DNA from: Mansonella perstans
Lineage: Eukaryota; Nematoda; Chromadorea; Rhabditida; Onchocercidae
Reading direction: 5' to 3'
Length of the DNA: 64,000 nucleotides
NCBI GenBank assembly: GCA_037074765.1
Contig: JBAMDO010000135.1
Coordinates: 1-64,000 of the forward strand
Made by a program: the position numbers and the translations under genes. Each line of letters opens with the position of its first letter. The first letter of the stretch is position 1. Below, piece by piece: positions 25,401 through 33,401 of this stretch. Under the pieces are notes generated by a model. That model saw only the letters and a program-made list of their open reading frames with translations. It did no database searches and had not been told where the DNA came from.

Positions 25401-28400
25401 ACGATATTTGCAACATCCAACACTCTACAACATTTGCTTTGCATTAACATTTCAAGGATCAGTCTGTATCGAAAGTTTACGGAAGGCATTGCTATTTCTC
25501 ATTACACGACAAACCTCTCTTCGTACGGTGTTTACAGTATCAAACGATGATTGGTGCTATCAGGAAATTCAATCACTTACTGAATCCTATTACCGTATCA
25601 GTTGGTCTAACATGAATGAACTTGAACGTGGTAAATTAATTGAGGATGAAAAAAACCATATAATGGATCTGAATCAAATACCATTCAGGATATTATCAAT
25701 GTGCAGTAAAAAGAATGATATAGAGGAAATTATTGAATATATGGTAATTATTAATCAACATCATATCATCACTGATGGCTGGTCGATGACTAATTTTGCT
25801 AATGAATTAGGAGAACTTTATCGTTATTGCTTAACAAATCAACCGATCCCAGAAACTTTGAAAAGATTACCCTGGAATGTAACTCATTTTGCTCTTTGGC
25901 AACGTAGTAACGAATATACTAAGGTAATGGAACATGACCTGCAACGACTATGTGATAAACTACAGGGACTTCAAGCAACACGAATTGTTGCACAAAAGAT
26001 TGCAATTATGGCATCTAAACTAATTTGCCAAAAAACATTCTCTATTCCAGCATCACTTTGGGCCCAAATTAATGAAACAGCCAAAAAGTATCAGCAAACA
26101 GTTTATACAGTAATACTCACTGCATTCCTATGTCTTATTCGAAAATTCTCTGATGATTACGATAACAATACAATTGTAATCGGTTGTCCGATATCTGGTA
26201 GAACAGGTGAAGAAATGAAATCGGTGATAGGATATTTTTTGAATAACATTATCCTAATTATTAAGGATTTCAAGATGAATGCTCCACAAAGTATCCTTTT
26301 TGAGCATGTTCGGAAAGCAGTTCAGGAAGCTCGATCATTTGAGCATTTACCATTTCACTTATTGGTTTCTAAATTATCACATCAACGACGCAATGCTAAT
26401 CAACATCCGGTTTTTGATATATTTTTTAATTATCGTCATAATCTTGACTTTCCAAAAATCAAAATTACCGATGTACGAACTACCGTAACACAACTTACCA
26501 GCAATGATGCATTCAATTTTGCATGTACAATTGATGAAACAAATGATGGAAGTTTGATTACGGTTAATTATAATGCCAATCAATACTCCATTGAACTTAT
26601 CGATAATATGATTAGAGTATATTTGAAATTACTTAAATCGAATTGTAGTCAATGTAATAGTATAAGAAATGAAATGAATGATTTGGGAGAGTGCGGAATT
26701 AATCGAGATATTTTATCAGGAAGTCTCATTAATATTATTGAACAGCAATCAATGCAAACTGATAAGCTTACTGCTTTTTGTTATTCAAGTCAACTGATAA
26801 CTTATCAACAAATGATTGGTATGATTCATATATTTGCTAAGAAAATAAAACAATTTTACCTACAAAATAACTGTGGAAATATTCGTGCTGATACGATTAT
26901 ACCGATATGTGCTGATTTAAATGCAATAATAGTGCCATTGTTAGCAGTGCAAGTAATTGGCGCTGCTTATGCACCAATTGATCCGGCAAATTCCACCACA
27001 ATGGTTGCAGAATTGGTGCATAATATTGGTGCAACAATTGTTATTGTTCAGGAAAATAATTTAGCACTAGATATTCCCACTTTAACGTTGACACATTTTT
27101 CATCAATGAATGATCGGCAAATAGATGGTTTCAAAGAAATGCTGAAAAAGCAGGATAACAGGAAATGCTCACAAAGCACTGATCTATCCTATGTCATTCA
27201 CACGAGTGGTTCAACTGGAAAACCGAAAGCTGTTTGCGTTACGAACGAGAATCTTGTCAATTTTGTCCTTGCATCAACTCAACAGGCAATATTCCGTCCG
27301 GAATTTCGTGTTTATCATTCTGTGCAAACTATTTTTGACGTAAGTTGCATGAATATTTTTACAACACTTTCAAATGGTTGTTGTTTAATTAGCTCGGAAA
27401 ATATTCTGAATGCACCGGATGAAATTGTCGAGAAGAATACACAATTTGCTTTTTTCTCATCGGCCTTATTTAATATGTTTGATGGTGATGAAACTGTTAA
27501 ATTTCAACAATTGGAAAAATTATTTGTCGGTGGTGAAAAAGTAAACAGTGAGCAATTGAATCGTTGTTTACAAATGGGCATTTGCGTTGATCAGATTTAT
27601 GGTCCAACAGAAAGTACTGTTTGGTCATTAACCAATAGGTGTTCAGTGTTTGAATATGAATGTGGTCGAGTGATTGGAAAAGCAATTGATAACGAATTTG
27701 TATATCTTTTAGATTCGGAAAATACTATAACATATGCTGGTGCTAAAGGTCTATTAGTAATATGTGGGAAAGGTGTTTCTCGTGGCTATTTCAATCAGGA
27801 AGCAAATAATTTCAAGCTTAATAAATTTCACACGAAAGAAGATGAGCTTTTAAATCGTAATATGTTTTGCTATTGCACTGGTGATATTGCAATGAAGTTT
27901 GGTGGTGACAAGTATCATTTCTTAGGACGCAAAGATAAGCAACTTAAAATCCGTGGTTATCGTGTGGAACCTGGGGAAATTGAAATTGTCACAAGACAGT
28001 GTGACAAATCAATTCGAAATGTTGCTGTTTTAAAAAATGATCAATTAGACAGTTTGTTCCTGTTTATTGAGAAAGATACCGATAGCGGATGCTTTGAAGA
28101 AAGATTGCGACAATATTTGCAACAACATTTGCTACATTTTATGATACCCAAGAAGATCATTGTGTTGCAGCGAATGCCACTAAATAGGAATGGTAAGACT
28201 GATAGGAATATGTTGAAAGAAATGATGAAAAATGACAATCTGGATGCAATGAAAGATGATAATGACATGATTTCCGGATCTCGACCAGCTAGCAAAATAT
28301 TATTTGAAAGAGTGAGAGATATTTGGTGTCAATTACTTGCAAAATCTCAAGTTCAACTTGAGGATGATTTTTTCACAATTGGTGGACATTCTCTTTTGTT

Positions 28401-30276
28401 AGTGCTTCTTCGACAAAAAATTCGTGAAAAATTTAATTTTAATCTTAACTTGGAACAATTTTGTCGTCAACCAACATTAGCAGCACTTATTGATAGCATG
28501 CGTACAAATAGTTGCAACAATTTAGTACAGGAGAGCAAGTGGTCAAACTTACCACCTTCATCTTTTACTGATCCTATTAGTGAATCACCAAAATTTGTAA
28601 GCCTTCGAGAAACTACATCAGCTAGTGGTAATCTTTATATGATACATGCTATTGCTGGCACTGTATATCCATATTTTGGACTTATATCAACAATACCACA
28701 ATGCATGAACATTTATGCTATTGAATATGAATCGTATTATCCTGCAAATAGTTTAATGGAACTTGCATCCTTCTACTCCAAACAAGTAAGCTTTTGAAAG
28801 TTTAAATTATAATTAATTTTTATTTCAATCTAGATTTCATCCATTTTAACTTTTTCTTTTTCACGGATGAAAAAAATGCTACAAAATCCCACCAATAACA
28901 AATTAATGCTTCATTAACCATATTATAACTGATAATTTTTAATTTACCAATTTCAATTTTTAGAACGTACCAGAATGTACTAAAGCTTTTGCATTTTTTT
29001 TTTTTTTATTGAGAAACAGTTGTTATTTACTGATAATTTTTAACTTATTGACTTCAATTTCTAGAAGGTACTAAAATGTACGACAAAAACTTTTGCAACA
29101 TTTAGATTGTTAAACATAGCCAAATGAATGCAATACATTTAATGGGGCATTCATTGGGCGGTATTTTGGCACGTGAAGTAGCAAAATTAATTAATGATGA
29201 ACAAACGAATAAAGTATTATTTGTTATAATGCTTGATTCATGGTGTATTGGTATTGACAAATTGAATTTCAACACGGTCAAATGTTATCTTCAGGTTTCA
29301 ATTTTTTCTTTAACTATGTTCAGTTTTTTAGTATGATTTTTGCTAAGTATACTGATATACGCATAAATACTTTCATATCTCAATGTAAAAAGTTCCCTTT
29401 TTTAGGAAAAATTAAAAGGATTCCCAAATGAAGAGGAATATATTAGGAAATCAGAAAAATTAACTGAAATGTTGCAAAAACATCAATTTTCGATCAATTC
29501 TATCAAAATTTATCTCTTGAAAGCAAAGAAACATGGAAATTCACCGCTTCGAACAGATCTGAAGTAACTTAATGTTTATTCCGTAAATGAATGTAACAAC
29601 AGTAACCACTGTCGTTTATAGATGTAACAATAGTAATCGTTATGGTTTATAGATGTAATAACAATGACCAGTACGGTTTATAGATGTAACAACAGTAACC
29701 ATTATGGTTTATAGTTGTTATAAAAGTAACCATTATGCTTCATAGCACAAAAAAAAATTAGTCCATATTATTTAATTGATAAAATAATCAATCTGTGTAT
29801 TACTATCAATAAAATAATCAGTATCCCAATCAGTATTAATTTATTGATTCTGAAAGAAATTAAAAATAATATATCATTACAAAGAAATCACTGAATAATT
29901 CATGAGTGGCTTTCTTTTTCTTTTTTGTTGCAACTTCTATGACCAGATTAAATGATTTAAAAAAAAAAATTGGTTAATTATCAACTCCATTCTCAACAGT
30001 AGAATCATCCACACATACAAAAAAAAAGCATATTCACTGCTATTCATGTTTTCCGGATGATTCATTTATAATACATTTCATTTTAGAGGATCAAATTACG
30101 ATGAACAAAAACGGTCGTTGATTTCAAATGGTTGGCATAAGTTTTCTACAAAAACTGTAGATATATTTCTGGTTGATGGTGATCATGATTCTATGTTACA
30201 GCAATATAATATAACCTTTCTGACAGATATTTTTGCATATATTTATGCTAACAATGAAGTGACAAAGTTTAAATGA
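7429..30276 (+). CDS. Hybrid polyketide synthase / non-ribosomal peptide synthetase with C-terminal thioesterase (PKS-1/NRPS-1-like)
   Basis: This is a multifunctional assembly-line enzyme of about 7,297 residues. Exon 1 (7429-28785) is a single open exon of 7,119 codons. Exons 2-4 (29106-29294, 29406-29563, 30087-30276) join in frame and complete the TE. I chose ATG 7429 because it is the first ATG in the frame; the frame is open 15 codons further up to TTG 7414. Order: AT-like(dead)-DH-like; KS1-AT(dead)-DH-like-ACP1-KR1-ACP2; AT-DH; KS2-AT(dead)-KR2-ACP3; KS3-AT-KR3-carrier; C-A-PCP-TE. Each part is described in its own entry. C. elegans PKS-1 and NRPS-1 make the hybrid nemamides, reported from the CAN neurons and linked to starvation survival. 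By architecture this is a relative with the PKS, one NRPS module and TE on one chain. The product is unknown. Low-complexity linkers with in-frame duplications lie at residues 607-646, about 1701-1790 and about 3100-3155. Neighbouring genes are unrelated to biosynthesis. Confidence 0.95.
7816..9228 (+). other. Megasynthase N-terminal region: AT remnant and DH-like fold
   Basis: Residues about 130-250 align by eye with an acyltransferase (LTYAVTKLLFHIGYNPERV then the helix LAAKHAIKLTDAC), but the GHSxGE nucleophile motif reads VSGLDI, with Gly187 where the serine should be. Residues about 345-600 look like a dehydratase double hot-dog: His353 in DHLIHKCNIL (usual HxxxGxxxxP, with Gly and Pro lost) and Asp500 in IDGAMQ, the usual second catalytic motif. 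So there is no working AT, and DH activity is doubtful. No starter-unit ligase, KS or carrier precedes KS1. Confidence 0.6.
9247..9366 (+). repeat. In-frame 60-bp tandem duplication in linker before KS1
   Basis: Two near-identical 60-bp copies (9247-9306 and 9307-9366) encode a 20-residue His/Pro/Lys/Glu-rich unit twice (residues 607-646). Only about five bases differ, so the duplication is recent relative to the domains. Confidence 0.95.
9397..10608 (+). other. KS1, ketosynthase domain with intact triad
   Basis: Residues about 657-1060 form a complete beta-ketoacyl synthase. It opens with IKSFACRLPKTVHDPAEFWD. The nucleophile is Cys817 in DTACSSS, the histidines are His948 (ETHGTGT) and His981 (FGHSEAAAG), and the domain ends near SSFGISGTNA. 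It is expected to perform a decarboxylative Claisen condensation on acyl-carrier substrates. It also has SRSEAAKIDPQQRILLE, a typical PKS-type motif. Confidence 0.95.
10621..12228 (+). other. Megasynthase: inactive AT followed by DH-like domain
   Basis: After KS1 the chain keeps the KS-AT linker and an AT-like stretch (LTGLLAFIIFLHDIGIEVKA), but the GHSxGE motif reads AYDKLS, with Asp1222 in place of the serine, so this AT cannot form an acyl-enzyme. A post-AT linker (LPNYQFKRESYW) precedes a DH-like domain: His1341 in DHWLIGRLMKV keeps the first half of HxxxGxxxxP but has Val for Pro, and the second catalytic site reads VEAIIQ (Glu1528 for Asp). DH activity is uncertain; Glu might still act as the acid. 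Confidence 0.65.
12316..14568 (+). other. ACP1 - KR1 - ACP2
   Basis: ACP1 has the phosphopantetheine site Ser1668 in ELGLDSLAI. KR1 includes its structural half (YIFSSNPDQCGSANAFALGF) and a catalytic half with the NADPH loop TGGLGGIG (residues 1997-2004), Ser2125 and Tyr2138 (RGQCNYSAANAF) and the INWGNW motif, so it should reduce beta-keto groups. Its IHD at the LDD position keeps the second Asp, which weakly suggests a B-type product. ACP2 follows with Ser2321 in DLGLDSLKL. Two carriers flanking one KR without a KS between them is unusual. The ACP1-KR1 linker carries a 46-residue tandem duplication starting in the last ACP1 helix. Confidence 0.9.
12529..12790 (+). repeat. In-frame ~138-bp tandem duplication after ACP1
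   Basis: Copy 1 begins at 12529 in the last helix of ACP1 (SLTDAIYTRKIPSK) and copy 2 at 12667 (SITDAIYTRKIPSK); the period is 46 residues. The second copy therefore repeats the end of the ACP helix and the start of a Lys/Thr-rich linker. Confidence 0.93.
14596..16638 (+). other. Intact AT and intact DH without own KS or carrier
   Basis: Residues about 2390-2460 look like a KS-AT linker with no KS before it. The AT has the oxyanion-loop-like ISGQGSQ (about 2470-2476), nucleophile Ser2561 in VGHSIGELVA and His2660 in YPFHST. Phe before His fits malonyl-type ATs (HAFH class) rather than methylmalonyl-type (YASH class), but the motif is not canonical. The DH that follows has the complete HxxxGxxxxP (His2818, HLINGQITLP) and Asp2988 with Gln2992 (LLDGALQ). 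It is the only DH of the three with both sites intact. The DH leads through a low-complexity linker straight into KS2. Confidence 0.85.
16729..16893 (+). repeat. In-frame ~84-bp tandem duplication in linker before KS2
   Basis: Two copies with a period of about 84 bp encode an Asn/Asp-rich unit (DNDDHVSSNLKN and DNDDHISSNLRN). It lies in the low-complexity linker between the DH and KS2. Confidence 0.9.
16921..19008 (+). other. KS2 with intact triad, followed by an inactive AT
   Basis: KS2 spans residues about 3165-3590: Cys3312 in DTACSSFF, His3455 in EAHGTGTPLGDPIE and His3495 in IGHCEAAAG. The following AT-like region (FISKLALVTFLFTIGINPSV) reads APSRID at GHSxGE. Ser3750 is still present, but the flanking Gly, His and second Gly are lost, no GQG loop is seen and no downstream xxFH is evident. 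It is judged a structural remnant. KS2 must therefore receive extender units loaded by another AT. Confidence 0.85.
19396..20838 (+). other. KR2 (degenerate cofactor loop) and ACP3
   Basis: The KR region spans residues about 3990-4360. The expected TGxxGGxG loop reads TGNIRGIAG (4147-4155), with Arg and Ala in place of key glycines, while the catalytic pair Ser4260 and Tyr4273 (SAGQANYVVANEL) and ISWGPW are kept. Activity is therefore doubtful. ACP3 follows with Ser4427 in MGIDSLMIAE. The structural half of this KR is long and rich in Asn, Lys and Tyr. Confidence 0.8.
20881..23358 (+). other. KS3 and intact AT
   Basis: KS3 spans residues about 4485-4870: Cys4642 in YSACSTALVA (Ser where KS1 and KS2 have Thr, Tyr where they have Asp), His4777 in ECHGTGTTMGD and His4811 in NIGHALAGA. 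The AT spans about 4960-5300: Ser5074 in IGHSLGEYVAA and His5177 in YGFHSS. The usual GQG loop reads PQG (4985-4987). This is the only module in the protein with KS and a working AT in the standard order. Confidence 0.9.
23386..25308 (+). other. KR3 and carrier domain that feeds the C domain
   Basis: KR3 comprises residues about 5320-5830: structural half first, then a cofactor loop reading FGFGNIG (about 5591-5597, a non-standard TGxxGGxG), catalytic Ser5742 and Tyr5755 (NSDYAASNIFLDA) and IQWTGW. The carrier has Ser5912 in LGGHSLNGM, the PCP-like GGHS version rather than the GxDS of ACP1-3. That suits its place just before a condensation domain. Confidence 0.85.
25360..28548 (+). other. NRPS module: condensation - adenylation - PCP
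   Basis: The C domain (about 5980-6410) has the core motifs LSYPQENMYIL, RQTSLRTVF, catalytic HHIITDGWS (His6111/6112, Asp6116), FALWQR and VIGYFLNN. The A domain (about 6440-6930) has HTSGSTGKPKAV (P-loop, Thr6592 onward), YGPTES (6724 onward), GRKDKQLKIRGYRVEPGEIE and the A10 lysine Lys6923 in PLNRNGKTDR, so it should activate an amino acid. By eye against GrsA-PheA the specificity positions read D-V-M-F-F-G-I-V-W-K; this closely matches no code I know, though D, G, W and K coincide with a glycine code. The PCP has Ser6988 in IGGHSLLL. Confidence 0.93.
28618..30276 (+). other. Thioesterase (release) domain, spread over four exons
   Basis: The domain starts in the giant exon (LYMIHAIAGTVYPYFGL) and continues through exons 29106-29294 (nucleophile Ser7135 in MGHSLGGILARE), 29406-29563 and 30087-30276 (catalytic His7268 in VDGDHDSML; stop TGA 30274-30276). 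A type I thioesterase would release the product by hydrolysis or cyclisation. Intron phases are 0, 0 and 2. The donor at 29295 (GTTTCA) is weak, but the frame and the family motifs on both sides support the join. If the first intron is retained, translation stops at 28797 and the catalytic serine and histidine are lost. Confidence 0.88.
29589..29746 (+). repeat. Five-copy ~31-bp minisatellite in TE intron 3
   Basis: The units resemble 'gatgtaacaacagtaaccattatggtttata'. The repeat lies wholly within the intron between TE exons 29406-29563 and 30087-30276. Confidence 0.85.
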
Positions 30277-30475
30277 TTACTTATTTTTCCTCGCAATAAT
30301 TTTACAGCTAATTTAAAATTAAAAGTATTATCTTAAAAGTACCAATCAGTGAATTGTACCGCAATGCATTTATCATTTATAATGAGTCAAAATTAATTTG
30401 AACTTTAAACCATGCCGGAAAACAATAAATTATTTTGCACCTATATAAAAAAACTTGAAAATATAGTGGTAGCTA

Positions 30476-33030
30476 TTATCCGAGAACTTTTAATAGATCA
30501 TCTTCACACATATTAGCATCGAATACCACCTTACTCCATCTGCTTTGCTCAAGTGCTTCATAAAATTCCTCACTATTTTGTAGCATATATTCATTGCTCT
30601 GTTCAGCTGATTCATCTTCCACCGATTCGATGCCACACATTTCGTATGATACAATTGCTCCACCAACTACGCATGAATAGTATTGCTAAAATAAAATTCA
30701 ATTTACATTCGATCAAATCCCTTTGCACTCGCACCACGCACCACGTGAATATTTACACATATTCACAAGAAATGCATTAAAAATTTTAAAATTTAAAAAT
30801 TCATACAATTCTCAGTAATATTAATAGAATTTAATAATATTACATCAGGAACAACTTGTTGAGGAGCCGTTCGAGGATGGACTGGTGAATAGGTGTATGG
30901 TGCAGAATAATTATTCACCGAATGAGCACTTATCATAGGTGCTGCATTGTATGGATAATAAAATGTTATCGATGTCTGGGATGTTATAGGTACTGCGCTA
31001 CTATCCTGAAATTGATAATTGATACTGATAGTGGTAAAAAGATAAGATACTGATAATGAGCCTAATAATTATAAAATGTAAGCATCATTAAGAAATGTAG
31101 CAACTAGAATACTGTAATGAAGTTTGAAACTTTGAAACTTAATACTTCAAAAAAAAAAAAACCTGTGTCTGCAAGTAATTAGTGGAAGTGTCATATCCAG
31201 TAACATTATGCTGAGGTTGTTGTTGTTGTTGCTGCTGTTGTTGCTGCTGCTGCTGAATATTTCGAGGTTGTCTTGGTGCTCGATATTTCGGCTGTGCCAA
31301 TTTTAAGATTAATTGTTTACCATCGACACGATATTTATTCATTTCAAGCTAAAAATAAAAATATGCAATAAACAGTTGAAAATTCCTCCTTTTATCTAAT
31401 GAGTTGGTAAAAAATGTCATATTCTATGATTCATTTTCTTAAAAACTTCAACATTTTTTAGAAATTGAACAAATTTTAACAGTTAAAAGGCTACCAATGC
31501 TCTCTGTTGATCAGTTTGGTCAGAAAATCGTACGAAGCCTAAACCTTTCGAAGTTCCATCAGCATTTCGATAAACTTTCGCTCCACGACATGATTCATAA
31601 CGTTCGCCAAATATCTATAATTTTAACAATACGGACAATATATATATTACTGTAATGTTGAAGAAAAGGCTGAGCTTTTTCTCACTTCTGTTTGATTTTG
31701 TAGAAGAGAATCCAAATTCGAGATTTTAATTCCTAAAACAAAATAAAGTCAGTTCACAGCAGGAGGAATGAATAGCTCACCAAAAAAAGAGCGGCATCAT
31801 CCATATCTTGCGGCACATTGTTAACAAATAAATTATACTCTGTATACCTGCAAATTATTCATGTTTCAATGAAAATGATAAAGGACATGATGATAAGAGC
31901 TACCGGATATTATTAAATATATGTGACAAGCAAACAGAAACAATAAACCGAATGATATTAAGTCCATTGTAGATACTAGGAGATTCCTGGGAAACTTTAT
32001 TAGTTCCAAACTTTTATCCGCCAAAAATAAACACTTACAAACCGCAAAGCAAGTCAGTTCCGTAAATTATTATACTAAAAAAAAAAAAAAAGAAAAACAA
32101 ATTTATTTAACTAACGGAGCATTTGGAGAATTAGCAAAGGAAAGATTGAATGCTGCACATGGCTTTGATTTTGGAATAATTTTTCCATTGATATGTAACA
32201 TTGCACGACGAGCCGAATCACGATCAGCAAATTCAATGAAGCAATAACCAGCTTGCTGAAATCACTAATATATCCATTAGAGATGAAAGTTCAATCAATC
32301 TCTATCAAGAAAGAGAACAACGATTTAATTCAATCAATCTCTACTAAGAAACACAGAACAACGATTTAGTATCACCAGCAGATATTTTTTTTCTTTGTTA
32401 AATGCTCAATATTCGATAGATCATAATGGGAGACAGATTAAGATTGAATAATATTTAAGAGAACAGAAAAAAATTGTGTGGTTAATATTCTTAGTAAATA
32501 AGCAGATATTAAAACCGGTTAAATATGAAAGGATGTGAAAGTCATCATACATCTGCAGCAACCTAAGATAATACAGAACAGGTCTTGACGATATACCTTT
32601 TTTTTGACAACGAATTGTTCATTTCAATTATTTGTTATTTTTGGAATCGAATTTTAAAATAATCGAACTACTCAAGGACTAAAAAACTAAAGTTTGAATT
32701 TCAAAGGATCGATCGAACTGTTCATTTCAGTTATTTGTTATTTTTGGAATCGAACTTTAAAATAATCGAATTACTCAAAGACTAAGAAACTAAAATTTGA
32801 AACTCAAAAGGTACATCGATCATACTGATGCTATTGTTTGTGTGACCGTGAGTGAATAAACGTGTAACCTTTCCACTATGTTTATCGAAAACAATCTTCA
32901 CATTTGTCACTTCTTCGCCCATTCGAGCGAATGCTTCTGTTATAAATGCTTGATCCCAATTCGTATTCAGATCACCCATCCATAATGTACGATCTGTATC
33001 ATCATTTGGTCGACACACCTGATATGCCAT
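30476..33030 (-). CDS. SECp43/TRNAU1AP-like RNA-binding protein with two RRMs
   Basis: The gene encodes about 360 residues in eight exons (transcription order): 32869-33030, 32116-32255, 32039-32074, 31781-31847, 31495-31614, 31163-31348, 30844-31005 and 30476-30685 (stop TAA 30476-30478). RRM1 has RTLWMGDLNTNW (RNP2) and, across the first intron, QAGYCFIEFADRDSARRAML (RNP1). RRM2 has EYNLFVNNVPQDMDDAALF and TSKGLGFVRFSD. This TLWMGDL type of tandem RRM is typical of SECp43 (selenocysteine tRNA-associated protein 1) and of Nam8-like splicing factors. The middle has a 13-Gln tract, then a Tyr/Pro-rich region, and the end is acidic. The splice junctions were chosen because they keep one frame throughout, including a 36-nt microexon. 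The role in selenocysteine tRNA biology is inferred by family only. Confidence 0.85.
31217..31255 (-). repeat. Polyglutamine tract (13 CAA/CAG codons) in SECp43-like gene
   Basis: Mixed CAA and CAG codons encode 13 consecutive glutamines just after RRM2. The mixed codons suggest the tract is older or more stable than a pure CAG run. Confidence 0.95.
32611..32811 (-). repeat. ~104-bp tandem duplication in SECp43-like intron 1
   Basis: The copies (about 32611-32707 and 32714-32811) share 'tgttcatttca.ttatttgttatttttggaatcgaa', 'taaaataatcgaa' and 'ctcaa.gactaa'. I saw no exon in them. Confidence 0.85.
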
Positions 33031-33041
33031 CTTGTTGTTCG

Positions 33042-33043
33042 CT
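33042..33043 (-). promoter_or_regulatory. 3' splice site 11 nt upstream of the SECp43-like ATG (spliced-leader candidate)
   Basis: On the minus strand the sequence reads TTTTTCAG, then an 11-nt leader, then ATG at 33030. A strong acceptor this close to the first ATG, with no obvious upstream coding exon, is the usual sign of spliced-leader trans-splicing in nematodes. Confidence 0.6.
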
Positions 33044-33401
33044 GAAAAATACTTTTACACTAATTTACAAAAAGTATCATATCAAATGAATTATCGAGTT
33101 TCATGTAACTGCCTATTTACAGTCCAACAAATAATTCCATAGATCAAGAGCTAAAAATGATCTAAAAATCTGAATCTCCAATTTATACTAGAAAATAAGT
33201 AATATGTGGTGAAAGTTTCCTGAAAAATACTTCTACAAAAAAGTATCATATCAAATGGATTATCGAGTTTCGTGTAACATCCTATTTACAGCTCGACATT
33301 ACAGTTCAACAAATGGTTCCACAGATTAAGAGCTAAAAATGATCTAAAAATCTGAATTCCCAATTAATATTGGAAAATTAGTAATATATAGTGGAAGTTT
33401 T
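33042..33401 (-). repeat. ~180-bp tandem duplication that includes the acceptor
   Basis: The copies (about 33042-33219 and 33220-33401) share 'ctgaaaaatacttctac', 'aagtatcatatcaaatg.attatcgagtttc.tgtaac' and 'agagctaaaaatgatctaaaaatctgaat'. The TTTTTCAG acceptor is therefore present twice, the second at 33220-33221. Confidence 0.88.

Noticed and set aside
7429..28797. Bacterial (endosymbiont or contaminant) origin of the giant frame
   Set aside because: It has no bacterial operon context or ribosome binding site, is completed by three spliced exons, shares the AT-rich codon use of the region, and is flanked on both sides by nematode genes.
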